Assembly (NCBI GenBank): GCA_013397435.1
Contig: VZRG01001539.1
Location: 1-64,000 of the forward strand
Source: Erythrocercus mccallii
Taxonomy: Eukaryota > Chordata > Aves > Passeriformes > Dicruridae
Reading direction: 5' to 3'
DNA: 64,000 nt
Shown here: positions 36,701 to 46,030 of the stretch, piece by piece
Layout of the letters: each line of letters begins with the position of its first letter
How positions within the stretch are numbered: position 1 is the stretch's first letter
Translations under genes and position numbers: made by a program
The notes under the pieces: generated by a model
Told to the model about the DNA's origin: nothing
What the model saw: only the letters and a program-made list of their open reading frames with translations
Database searches by the model: none

Positions 36701-37362
36701 GCGAGTTCTAAAACTAATCATCTAAATTTTTTTTTGCCTATGTTTTACAAGGAAAAAGAGAGAAATTAACATCTGATTTTTTTTCATGTTTTTTGTTTAC
36801 TGCTTACTTTACAAACTGAGCCAAGCCTGAACCTTACAAGGAGCTCTGGCAGAGACCTGCCAGGCAAAGACTTGAAAAATCCAAGATCTAGTAACTAGTC
36901 TTTAATCAGCCTCCGGAGTGCTGCATCTACAGACTGGAAGCTCCTGTTAAACAATGCCAGTGGAATTAATCCACTTCTGAATCTGCTTCAAATAATAAAT
37001 GAAGAACATGAAGTAGGGTATAATAAATATGTTATAAACCCTCTTTTTTGATTGTAAATATTAAATGTTATTTCAGTAATAAAAGGACCAAAATCAGTTC
37101 TACTGAATCTTTATTTTAAAAACCTTTATTTATATAGTATCATCAGTACAAATGAACATACCTTCATCTTCCCAGCAACTGTTTGTACTCCCTTCTCTTT
37201 CACTGTTTTCTGGTAATACTATATGGTCCGTTGGCAAGTCATCTTCTGGCACACTAGCATCACAGTCTGCTGCATCTGTTACACTTTCCTCTTCCACTAT
37301 ATGCAATTTATCTTCATCATCTGAATCTGAGTTTGCTTCTACCACATTGTTGTAATTGGTGA
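15152..37362 (-). CDS. ZEB1: ZEB1 gene, coding exons 2-9 (5'-partial; exon 1 outside window)
   Basis: Eight minus-strand exons join in phase into one frame of 3281 bases: 37162-37362, 31960-32022, 30176-30337, 27136-27338, 22020-22125, 19414-21224, 17770-17950 and 15152-15705. All introns are GT-AG. The product matches vertebrate ZEB1 along its length. Known for the family: a nuclear repressor that binds paired E-boxes (CACCTG type) with two zinc-finger clusters, recruits CtBP, and drives epithelial-mesenchymal transition by silencing genes such as CDH1. Visible here are C2H2 fingers at about residues 173-194, 203-223, 243-263 and 271-293 (the last C2HC-like), a homeodomain-like segment at about 580-640, CtBP-type motifs at about 708, 735 and 768, fingers at 907-927, 935-955 and 963-984, and an acidic tail. 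Residue numbers assume the usual 19-residue exon 1, which lies past position 64000. No frameshift or internal stop is seen. Confidence 0.97.
15346..15395 (-). repeat. GAA/GAG coding repeat in ZEB1 exon 9
   Basis: The plus strand is a run of ctt/cct triplets; on the minus strand it encodes the glutamate-rich tail. It is an imperfect triplet repeat within the open frame and breaks no codon. Confidence 0.85.
16448..16746 (+). mobile_element. CR1 LINE 3' fragment in ZEB1 intron 8
   Basis: The sequence matches the avian CR1 3' region as recalled: gataggacaagaggaaatgg, a block resembling cactggcacaggctgccc, then gggacatggtt, gcagtgctgggtcaatggtt, and the terminal gatcttaaaggtcttctcca with acctaaatgactcaat. 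The 5' end is truncated, as is usual for CR1. It inserts on the strand opposite to ZEB1. Many mismatches to the family pattern and no open reverse-transcriptase frame suggest an old, inactive copy. Confidence 0.85.
16971..17079. repeat. Unknown ~110-bp repeat, copy A (ZEB1 intron 8)
   Basis: It begins attcagctactctg, continues with an aagaaagtagagcag block and gagtttattttatagatgtg, and ends cagagccagcaa. It aligns without large gaps to 18969-19079, with roughly three quarters of bases equal by eye. I do not recognise the family. Confidence 0.7.
17770..17950 (-). CDS. ZEB1: ZEB1 exon 8 (zinc finger 5)
   Basis: This exon of 181 bases was assembled from the raw sequence. It reads DERQDTSSEGISNVEDQ at the start, then a basic STPPKKKMRK patch that could act in nuclear import, then finger 5 with Cys907, Cys910, His923 and His927. 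It ends HKYEHT plus one base, about residues 869-928. The acceptor is tttttctgaag, entered at phase 0, and the donor is cag|gtatgt at phase 1. It begins the C-terminal DNA-binding cluster. Losing it would remove one finger and shift the frame. Confidence 0.96.
17951..19413 (-). other. ZEB1 intron 7
   Basis: The intron of 1463 bases contains copy B of the unknown repeat (18969-19079). No other element is recognised. Confidence 0.93.
18969..19079. repeat. Unknown ~110-bp repeat, copy B (ZEB1 intron 7)
   Basis: It begins attcagctactctg, includes gagtttattttctgaatatg, and ends cagagccagcaa, in direct orientation to copy A at 16971-17079. The two copies lie on opposite sides of exon 8. It may be part of a larger diverged element. 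Confidence 0.7.
19414..21224 (-). CDS. ZEB1: ZEB1 exon 7 (zinc finger 4, homeodomain-like segment, CtBP motifs)
   Basis: This is the large central exon, 1811 bases, about residues 265-868. It opens with GEKPYECPNCKKRF and the atypical finger 4 (His288 then Cys293). A SUMO-type motif IKTEP sits near Lys348. A CxxC pair in CLLCDDCPGD precedes the homeodomain-like segment at about 580-640, which carries NLLSLLKAYYALNAQPS and VVKKWFEKMQ. CtBP-binding-type motifs follow: PLNLS near 708, PLDLS near 735 and PLNLT near 768. The exon ends NGNQ at phase 0 with donor cag|gtactt; the acceptor is tatctttag. The frame starts upstream in the intron at an ATG that is not used. The homeodomain-like part is not known to bind DNA in this family. 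Confidence 0.98.
21225..22019 (-). other. ZEB1 intron 6
   Basis: This is the shortest intron, 795 bases, separating fingers 3 and 4. It is AT-rich and I see no repeat in it. Confidence 0.93.
22020..22125 (-). CDS. ZEB1: ZEB1 exon 6 (zinc finger 3)
   Basis: This exon of 106 bases covers about residues 230-264, reading RHVTQSSGNRKFKCNECGKA at the start. It holds finger 3, with Cys243, Cys246, His259 and His263, and ends with the IHSG linker whose glycine codon is split across the next intron. The acceptor is ttcttacag and the donor is gtg|gtaaat. Entry is phase 0 and exit phase 1. The open frame that extends upstream to about 22359 is intronic and hydrophobic and is not part of the protein. 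Confidence 0.96.
22126..27135 (-). other. ZEB1 intron 5
   Basis: The intron of 5010 bases is mostly AT-rich. A GC-richer patch at about 23200-23560 carries short minus-strand open frames with a cysteine cluster and an AATAAA hexamer 3' of them at 23083-23088; see the findings. Another GC-richer patch near 24950-25110 shows nothing recognisable. Confidence 0.92.
27136..27338 (-). CDS. ZEB1: ZEB1 exon 5 (zinc fingers 1 and 2)
   Basis: The exon has 203 bases and covers about residues 162-229, beginning GTPDAFSQLLT. Finger 1 has Cys173, Cys176, His189 and His194; finger 2 has Cys203, Cys206, His219 and His223. Both are classical C2H2 fingers of the N-terminal DNA-binding cluster. The exon ends SGRDP, followed by the donor cca|gtaagt at phase 0. 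The acceptor is ctgtatag, entered at phase 1. The open frame runs on into both introns, so its apparent extra ends are not coding. Confidence 0.97.
27556..27848 (+). mobile_element. CR1 LINE 3' fragment in ZEB1 intron 4
   Basis: CR1 signature blocks are clear: cgataggacaaggaggaatg, gatataaagaagaaatttt, aaaaggttgcctagaggggt, cccattcctggaaatattca, and the end gggttggacctagatgacct with aaaccattctatgattc. It is 5'-truncated and inserted opposite to ZEB1. Its left end lies about 220 bases from the exon 5 acceptor. Confidence 0.9.
28856..28891. repeat. Exact tandem duplication, 18-bp unit x2 (ZEB1 intron 4)
   Basis: The unit cctgacataaagaatact occurs twice with no mismatch, which suggests a recent local duplication. 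Confidence 0.9.
30176..30337 (-). CDS. ZEB1: ZEB1 exon 4 (acidic linker before zinc finger 1)
   Basis: The exon has 162 bases and covers about residues 108-161, starting VKEDECDSDAENEQNHD and ending GQDEN plus one base. The acceptor is cacacttag and the donor is atg|gtaaat; both phases are 1. The sequence is acidic and low in hydrophobic residues apart from a short AVIYPEAPEEDQ stretch. It is nearly identical to other vertebrate ZEB1 proteins and leads straight into the first zinc finger, encoded in the next exon. Confidence 0.96.
30338..31959 (-). other. ZEB1 intron 3
   Basis: The intron of 1622 bases is AT-rich apart from a GC-rich patch at about 31670-31790, only about 170-290 bases downstream of exon 3 in gene order. 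I do not recognise that patch. Confidence 0.93.
31960..32022 (-). CDS. ZEB1: ZEB1 exon 3 (63-base cassette-type exon)
   Basis: This small exon was found by matching the expected peptide and splice sites. It reads AGKERKEILGPEAQTNEIGC then T, about residues 87-107, and is close to the known ZEB1 peptide containing EILGPEAQT. The acceptor is ctctttcag and the donor is cag|gtattt. Phase is 1 on both sides and the length is a multiple of three, so skipping it would keep the frame. From memory, human transcripts lacking this exon are annotated. Confidence 0.93.
32023..37161 (-). other. ZEB1 intron 2
   Basis: The intron of 5139 bases contains the perfect inverted repeat at 33304-33344 and a 93-codon minus-strand open frame at 35871-36152 with protein-like composition. 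No known repeat is recognised in the remainder. Confidence 0.93.
33304..33344. repeat. Perfect 17-bp inverted repeat, 7-base loop (ZEB1 intron 2)
   Basis: The left arm tttaaacacatttcttg (33304-33320) is exactly complementary to caagaaatgtgtttaaa (33328-33344), with a ctttaaa loop. The transcript could form a 17-bp hairpin. It is too short for a typical microRNA precursor. Confidence 0.9.
37162..37362 (-). CDS. ZEB1: ZEB1 exon 2 (N-terminal acidic segment)
   Basis: This exon of 201 bases completes a valine codon at its 5' end and reads VTNYNNVVEANSDSDDEDK at the start, about residues 20-86. It ends CWEDE plus one base. The acceptor is ctccacag and the donor is g|gtatgt. Entry and exit phases are both 1. 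The stretch is rich in Asp, Glu and Ser with no folded domain visible. It belongs to the N-terminal region that in other vertebrates contributes to coactivator contacts. The start codon is not here: the frame needs one base from an upstream exon, and reading back into the intron gives no nearby in-frame ATG. Confidence 0.95.
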
Positions 37363-37409
37363 CTGTGGAGAGACAAAACCAAAATACTGATCAATATACT
37401 CTTAACTGA

Positions 37410-37930
37410 CGGCATGGAGGTCCAAAGCTTTCAGTACTCTGGTCAGGTGGTCACATGGCCCACATGGGGCATCTCTGTGGGGTCACATTATTATTGCTTC
37501 TTGCCCCGTGGGGATGGCACTGCCTTGTGAGCAACTTGGTCATCATGTCAGCACACGAGGAGCACCTGACAGATCCTGGGCTCCCACCACCTCTCACTGT
37601 GCACACCCACCACAGGGCTGCACAAGAGAAGGCAGTGGGCAAGTCCAGAGCTGGAGCCACAGTGGAGCAAGAGAATCCCAACTGGACCACTCCAGCGTGG
37701 ATGCCAGCATTGCCGTATGTCTCATTTACGATTATTATGGCACTGAAGACCCCAGGCAGTGGCCCCAGGCACAGCACCCTTCAGAGAAGGCAGCCCAGCT
37801 GTTCTCGGGGTCCCATGGGGCCAGCCCCTTCCTGCAGGCACACACTGTGTGCTCCCCCAGCCCAGCTTCCCACTGCCTCCTCCTGTACGCAATGCTACCC
37901 CACACTCTGGCTGTGGGAATCACAGAGAAA
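37410..37930. other. Unexplained GC-rich block beside ZEB1 exon 2
   Basis: About 520 bases of clearly higher GC than both flanks lie about 50-570 bases upstream of exon 2 in gene order. Two plus-strand frames stay open for over 150 codons, but this is expected from composition, and neither translation resembles a known protein. CpGs are few (about eight by eye), so it is not a classic CpG island. It could be a diverged mobile element or an alternative first exon region. Confidence 0.5.
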
Positions 37931-39061
37931 CAAGCAGGAACAATAATGAGACTGAATTCAGAATGGCTTAAATGCTCCTGATCCAAACTAAAATGGTCTC
38001 ACTTCTAGTTACACCCAATAAAGACTCAGCAGGATGAATGTGAAAGGAAAAAAATCACAGAGATCACTTAGACAGGGAATCTCACATAACATTTGCCTGG
38101 TTACACTGAAAAGGTAACAACTCCACCTTTTTAGCCTGAAGAACATATTGCAAGAGTCTTTGGACAAAGGATTACATGACAATACATATGTTTCTGTCAT
38201 ATGGGACCAGATCATTATTAAAATAGTCTTCATTTGTAAGCATAAAAGATCAGTTATGGCCATTTCATCTTAAAATGTTGAACTGAAAGGAACTGTAAGT
38301 AAACTGTATTAAGAAAAAAATACTTCCACAATCTGTTTAAATGTCTTGTTACTCACGCTGAAGTTAAACTATGAAACAGAACTACATAGGTATAATTTCT
38401 TCACTGCCAAGTTTGAACTCCTTACTAAAATGCTTCAAAATACAGTCTAAGAAAGAGCATAAATTTATAGATGGATAAACCAACAAGACTTTGCTACAGC
38501 ACTCCTTCAGTGGTTATCAGAATTATACCTGGGAGGCACATAATCATGGTACTTTATGATACCTGCATCCTGTCACTGTTAGTTCACAAGAAGCCAGACT
38601 GATTCTTTCATGTGAAATACAGCCTATTAAGGTAGACAAATAGCAAACCAGACTCCTGCTCTTCTGAAGTTAGCTCTTTTTTTTAAAGTAGATATTTCAG
38701 TCATTTAAAAATGCATGTAACCAGGAAAAGTGAGTAAAATTATGAACAGATAGGCTAGTATCTCATTTCCTTCCAATTCAGGAGAAAAATGTCTCATTTA
38801 AAACATGCATGAGAATGACAAGAGCCTTTTGAATTTAAAACAATCATTCAGTACTTCCATATTTTACATATTGATATTTGAAAAATGTAGTAACTCCCCA
38901 CTACTTATGGTATTGACATCTTCTAAAACAGCAAATTTAGGCAAATTGCCTAAAAACTACTACCTGGTCCATTTTAATTAATGAATTGATATTCACTTAA
39001 TATCCTGTAACTGATTTTGCAAATAAAATAGCCACTGTAAGTGATGCTATAATACTGTGTG

Positions 39062-39092
39062 ATATAGAAGACATACAAATATAGAAGACATA
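39062..39092. repeat. Imperfect tandem duplication, 17-bp unit (ZEB1 intron 1)
   Basis: The core atatagaagacata is repeated with a 17-base period. It is a short AT-rich tandem duplication with no visible function. Confidence 0.75.
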
Positions 39093-42000
39093 TTCCCTCA
39101 CCAAAGCAGAAGAGATTTATGAATTTATTCTCCTGAGAAATGGTAAATGCAACTTCAAAAAAGTGTGAGAACAGACATAAAACAAGAAAAAGTGGAAAAT
39201 AATTTTAGCCTTTTCTCTTGATTGGGTTTTACTCTGAGGCTTAGATGCAGAGGATTATTAATATAAAATAGCAATGTATTTACATTTGTCACATATAAAA
39301 GAGATCTTTAAAAAGGGGGCTCAAAATTTAAAGGGTAAGTTCAGATGTAGATAATGAATATTTGATTTTTTAAAATATATTTCCTGTTTAGTTTAGGATA
39401 TTAAGTGGCAGTCCTTAAATTAGACTTAAGAGTGGTTTTATGGAAAACAAAATCATAATCAAACAGTTTCTCTTCAAGAATTAGACTTGTAGAGAAAAAA
39501 TGTTTCTTCTTTCCTTATCAAATGTATTACAGATATAATCTATTCATTATGGCTCTCTTCACCTTGACACATTTCCATACATCCTCACTATACCCAAGTG
39601 CCAATTCTGCAAAAGTTAAAAACTCTTCCTTCCTCACAAAAAGGTCTTCAGGATTTCAGTTTCTTCCATTAAAAGTCAGTTGTCAACAAGGCAAGATAAA
39701 AAAGCAAACAAGAAATCTGGCTCTAACATTCCTTTTTTCCTCTCCCCAAAATGCTTTGAGGAAAATAAATCTGCCAAAGTTGCATCTAAAAGGTCTCAGG
39801 ACATTTGGGGTGGCCAGGCAACCCATCACCAAACACAGCAGAAACTCAAGCACTTAAAATGACAGAACCAGTTGCACACCTACATATAATTTTAACTAAA
39901 TGATTGCAAGCTGCTTTCCTTCTGCAAGATCCTTGCCTCATCTAGGGCAGTGATAGCAAATACCAAGGGAATGCTCAGTTTTATGGAGTGAACTGAGAAT
40001 TTGTAACATTCTGCGTCATTTGTTTAGATTGAAAAGTGATTGCTCATACTTCTTATTACCTTCAGCCAGCAGTGTTCCCAAAGCTTCCTTTATAGGATGT
40101 TAGCCAGAATGGGATTCCATATTATATATTATAATGTATGGCATATACTTATATGCAATATGTTGTAACTATATGTTGTATAATTATATGTTTGTATATT
40201 TTATATTCTATATAATTTCCTCACATGGTGTTCAGCAGGAATGCTTCAAAACATATAATTAACTGAACTGTAGTAGGGTGATGCTATCTCCATTTTGCAG
40301 ATTAGAACCTCACTGCTTAGAACTCAGAAAAGTCTTCCGGCAATCCTAGCATTGCCACGTCAGTGCAGGGTACTTCAGGCTGTACTTTTCAGAGGACCTT
40401 GCATTCATACAGTGTTTTACACATTCAAAGCACACTTGTGTTCATTCCAAATGCAGCTGTGCCCAAAGCCCAGGTACCTTGGCCTGTGTGCTACAGCAAC
40501 TAGAAACATAGAGATCACTTCCAAGTAAGTGACCTACCAGAATCATGTAAAACCTCTTTCAAAATGAGAAAGTAAAATCTAGTCTTTCTGTGGAGCTTTC
40601 AAACGCCCTGGAGAGAGTGCTTTTGATTTCTGCAGCCCTCTACTTAAATTACTAAGCTTTCCAGCAATTAAGGCAAGGGTTCTGGAGGCAACAGCTTCCT
40701 TTAATAAACACCCCTGATTCATTCTCTGGGCAGCATTCCTCCTGTGAAAAAATTATGTGATCACATAATTAAAGATCTTATCATTATGCATACATGCAAG
40801 AGACAAATTAAAACAGTTTGAACAATCTTCATTTCAACATTTCCCAACTTTTTTTGAATGCTCAGCTTTCGAAGTCAAGTGTTCGATTTCAAAGAACATA
40901 TTAACATTCTTTAATGGAAAGGATGGTTAAAAAAACAATCAAACCCTGTAATTTACTGTATTTTTAGCTAATTAAAATTAAAATCAAAATCCCATGTCAT
41001 ACTGATACCTTCATAGCTGCAAATCTTAGCTTTAGCAATGCAGATTTGCTCCTAGTGCCCTACGAGACTAATGGGTGGTAGTAGGATGCTGCTGCCTCCC
41101 ATTTGCTCAGATAGGTTTTGGCTCCATGTTTCACACGAACTATGGCATCTGGCATTCAATGCCAGGGCTAATCATCCTTCCCCTCTCCTTTCTGCAGTCC
41201 TAGAGCCAAATTTAGACCGTCCCTATCTGTACATAATTTTGTGTGTTTTCTCCTCATGTCCTTGATGTTTCCTCAGAATAGTCAGCACTGAAAGAAGAGG
41301 ACAAGAAGCTCACAAGCCTTGCTCAATGCCTGGCGCCACAGCAGCTGCTGAAGTTGGGAGGAATAAATATCATTAAACCTTTTTGGATAAAGATTTAAGT
41401 ATACTCAATACAAAAGCAATATGTAGAGACAACTGCTTACAATCTCTGAAAGAAATTCAATTGACTATACATAAATGATGACTTCAAGGGGCTTCTAATT
41501 TGGCAAAATATTCCATGCAGAAAATAAAACACACGTAAAACCTTGCCTGGAACAGCTATGCCTTCCCAATGAAGGAGCTACAAGTATTTCAGACTTCAGT
41601 ACTTTTTACTTTTAGCTAATGTCATTGAAAAGTAGTGACTAACTAAATAAAATAATTCAGCCCGTATCACAGAAATCTGGCACCAACAGCAGTCAATGTC
41701 CACGATGAGACATTGCTCTGTGAAAAGCCAGAACAATTAGAGAGGTTACGTCACCCTCGGCTACCATGGCTCCAGAGATGGCCATCAGCTGCAGGGGACA
41801 AGCAGCAGACCACTGTCTTATCTTTAACTGTAAAAGCTACAGAACATGAATCATGGCTGTAATCCACTGAAGACAGGTCACCAGACAAGCACGTATGATG
41901 TACGACACACACGGGCCTATTCTGTTCAACATACAGTATGACACCTTAGCAAAATTTTACATTATTAAAGTTTAATTATTAATTTCTCTACTTTCACAGA

Positions 42001-45000
42001 TTAATAGAAAGCCTCAACAAACATATTATAAATGACACTGAAGACTAAATATTTATTCAATAAAACCAATTTTTCTATCACTACTATATAACATCTGAAA
42101 TAATTATGAAATAGTAATTAAAATATATATTTTATGAACTATAATTACTTTTTCTCCTCTTGCTCACTTTCTTGATACAGTATCCTGGTTCTTAAAGAAC
42201 AAATTACTATCTGTAGTTGAAACTTTCCTTGCTCTAAGAACAAATGACTGCAAAATGAACTGCAGAAAACGAGCTTCGCTTTTGGGATTTTTACAGTCCT
42301 AAATGCAAAACAGATGTATGACTTTGCACAATTCTAATTAAAAAAGAAATGTGCTCAGATGGAAGTAGTGATAAAAGAGCTAAAACAGAGATATATATTA
42401 TTTTGCTGGTTGAATACAGGTGTGAAAAGATGATACATCTGTCTACTCAAATCAAACATGATATTTGAAATGAAAAAATTGCTAGTTTCTGATTTAAAAC
42501 CAGTAAATCCAGGAAATTCAAGGTGAACACTAATATTGTGGTGATAAAAGACTATAGGATACATTGTTTCCATAACATAATGGTTAAATCCCCAAAAAGA
42601 CAATTATTATTACTGCCACCTCGGCAGCAACAGAAGGAAAGCTTCCTAAAAAGCTGTTAGCAGCTACCTGCTCACCACTCCCCCATTCCCATTCCCCCAG
42701 AATCATTAGATGACATGAAAGATGACATTCCCACACAATGGGAATGACACAATCAAGTTGATGTCACTCAACCAGTGTTTATGTGTCACCACATAAAAAC
42801 ATATGTGGTGGAATACGCATCAGAATATGAGATCAGGTGGCAAGAGGACAGAACTGCACTAAAACGAGGACAGAATTCCATAGAACTAAGGCAAAGTGCC
42901 TAACACATAATACTGGCTGCTTTGAATCTGCGAAAACCTTTTGTTCAATACTTAACAATGGTCACTGTCTTTCATGTAGAATCTGGTCCAGTATTCTTAC
43001 TAGCTGTCTTTTGTACACTTCTCCATACTTAATCCAAAAACCCTACCTATTTCCACTGAACAAACCCCCTCCACAACTTTTAGGAATTTGTGAGTTAATA
43101 TAAACACTGCTGAATTTTTTAAGATGTTGAACATGTAACCAACACATCTAAGTTGTGTGAGCTCAGCATCTCAACATGAACTGGCAGGGGATGTAGAACA
43201 GCTGTGAGAGGTTCTGATCTTTCAGAAATTCTACTTCTAAAAGATCTTCCAAAAAAAAAAAAAAACACCAACCTGTGAATGCTCATGCATGAATACTCCT
43301 AGAAAGAAGGGTTTGATTCTACAAACTGGAACAACTCCTGTGCTCTCTGAAGTTCATTCCTCGTTCATGGAATACTGCTCTGACAGCCTACAATCATCTC
43401 TTGGAAACCATTTACTCTCTGTCAGCCCACCTGAAAATCTGCTTCCATATATTATTTAGCTCTAGTGCAATATTTAAGCAAAATACATTGTGAAGTCTGA
43501 AACCTAGTCATTTAGCATTCAGTATTTTATACTTAGATTTTAGGGTATACTATTAGTTTTGTTACTACTCCTGAATGAAATGCCATACTTTCAAGGCACA
43601 AGCTGCCCAGTGTCTAGTTATTTTCATATTTTTCCTCTCAGTTTAATACATACACTTGACATGCAATAATATATACAGAACCATGCTACCATCTAAAGCA
43701 GAAACATGAGAAAGAGCTTAAGAAAAAAGAAGGCATATATTCATGCTTCTAAAATTCTCTGCTTGGAGTTTTCTGGCTTCTGGAATTCTTAAATGACTTG
43801 CGTTGTCTTCTTACCTAAGAGCTTTATTTTCTGTGAATTTGTCTGCTTACTTCTTGAATTCATGAAAATTTTGGCATCCACATTAGTCTGAGGCAAGCAG
43901 TTTCTGTGTTGTGGGCAGAATATGTTTCTTCTGTTGATTTTGAACCTGCTCTGCACTACATCCAGTGGGTGTCCATTGAATTGCCCTCCTTGTGTGCTCC
44001 ATGCTGTCCAGGATTTTATACACGCCATTGCACCGCCCTTCCCTACAAGGCAAAGAGTCTTTGTTTCCTTGTTACTTATACAAAAGTTTTTCCACTGATT
44101 GTTTTTGCTGCACCTCCCTGGACCTTCTGTTCTGCTGCATCCCTGTGTTAGCAGAGGGAGAGGTAACAATCTAGAACTGCACTCAGCATTCACCCTGGAT
44201 TAGAATGGCAGCACAATAATGCACTGTTTTCTTCTCTATCCCTTTTTTAACAACACAACCATATTTCTAGGATTTTTCTTGATTTCCACAAGTAATTAAG
44301 CTGGCATTACTAAAGAAGTGCTGCTCCTGAATGGTAACAATCCGCTCAGAACCCATCACAGGACCCTTCCTCAACATACACTGCTTCACTTTTATCCATC
44401 TAGAATTTTACCTGCCATACCACTGGCTTGACTATGTGGAAACATTGTCATTATTTCATAAGCAAGTATAAGCAACCCTTAGTGAAAATATTTGCTGCTT
44501 CACACTCATGTCACTGCCTCTACCAGGCAGCAGAGTGATTTCCTGTAGCACTGGGACGGCCAGCAGCATTACAGAGAAGAATGGAGGCAGCAAACACATT
44601 CCATTAGGTAGCCTGTTGAATTCAGTACAAATACACAGTGAGATCTCATTACGTGCAAAGTACAAGGAAACTGTATTATACTCTCAATTAAATTGTTCAG
44701 GAACAAAAACCATGCCAGAGATTAGTTTCTGAAACAATCAATTTAAAATGTAATTTAAGAACATACTTGCAATTTTCAGAAAAGTCATTCTGCTTTTAAG
44801 AACAGTATATGTGCTATGACTGTGGAGAGCAGAACTCTATTTTATATATAAAAGGTAGACCTCTGTTGATTTATACTTGTGTTGATATACACACACATGA
44901 ATGTGCTCACACAAGAAGGGGGAAACTGGATTCAGGCCTTCCTCTGCCTGAAGGGATCAGACTTACATCTCCCACACATGTTTATATAAATATCTGAATA

Positions 45001-45991
45001 GTTGGAAAAATATAAGTCTAAACATTTATATGTACCAAGCACACTTCTGATAATTTTGTTTAACTCATAAAAACATTTCTTTTTTTACACCTCTTAACTG
45101 AATTCTAGTCAAATGTAGCTTGACTAGTTTGACACACTTTGAATATTCCAACACATTAAAACCCATAAAATTCAAGAATCTTAATAAGTACTAAGGTGTA
45201 TAAATCACCTCCATACACATGCACTGGATTATTTGGTCTTCAGGTCAACTCAAAGAAACTTTGAGTTTAAAATAAATCCTTAGCAAGCACATTGCAGACA
45301 AAAATGTGCTCTAAATGCTGTACCAGAAGGGAGACTGGATGTTTGGCTTGGCTTACCCAATACACATTAAAATCAACGATGTAAATAGAATTTTTCTGCT
45401 TGTCAATTTTAAATCATGGTTTTAAAATCAATTAGCATTTGACACTAAAAAACCCCCTGACCCTCAATGTTGATGGCAAAGTCTGGAGTAAAGTCTGATG
45501 ATCTAAGTCAGGACCACTTCCCCAGAACAAGGATAATGGCTACAGCTCTGGCATTACACTCCAAGATGACATAAGTGACATTTGGAGCAAATCTGGCAAA
45601 CATTCCAGTCTCAATGAGAAAATTTTCTGTTGGTTGCCTTTATTCTTATCATCAGGTCAGTCTCAGGTAACTTAATCCTACATGCAAAATGACATTGGTA
45701 CAGGACAGGTTGGTAGTGTCCTGTTTAGAAATGCAGGATGAGCTCAAGGCTCCCCAGAGGGGCAGACATGGTGGAATTTTTGCCACCAGTGGTGCCTTAG
45801 GGAGTGGTGCCTTGCTGCAAATGTACAGATCTTATAAGGGCAGGAAACGCCAAAAATCAACTCCTGCGCTCATGAGAATTTAGCTGAATTAGAATTTTAG
45901 AAGTAGAAGTGACATGAGTCCAGAGATGAGAAGCAAAGAGTATACACAGACAAGTATTTCAGGTGTTTAGCCTCAGGAAACATATGTTTAC

Positions 45992-46030
45992 ACATACATA
46001 CATACATACATACACATACTTACATACATA
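45992..46030. repeat. (CATA)n microsatellite (ZEB1 intron 1)
   Basis: A slightly interrupted run of acata/cata units occurs here, with a core of catacatacatacatacata. It is probably polymorphic in length. Confidence 0.9.

Noticed and set aside
37455..37981. Two overlapping plus-strand open frames of 163 and 157 codons
   Set aside because: Both lie in the GC-rich block where stops are rare, overlap each other and an antisense frame, and show no domain or recognisable similarity.
40115..40220. Very AT-rich stretch with tata/atat runs, considered as an origin or matrix-attachment site
   Set aside because: Composition alone is not enough, and similar stretches are common in this intron.
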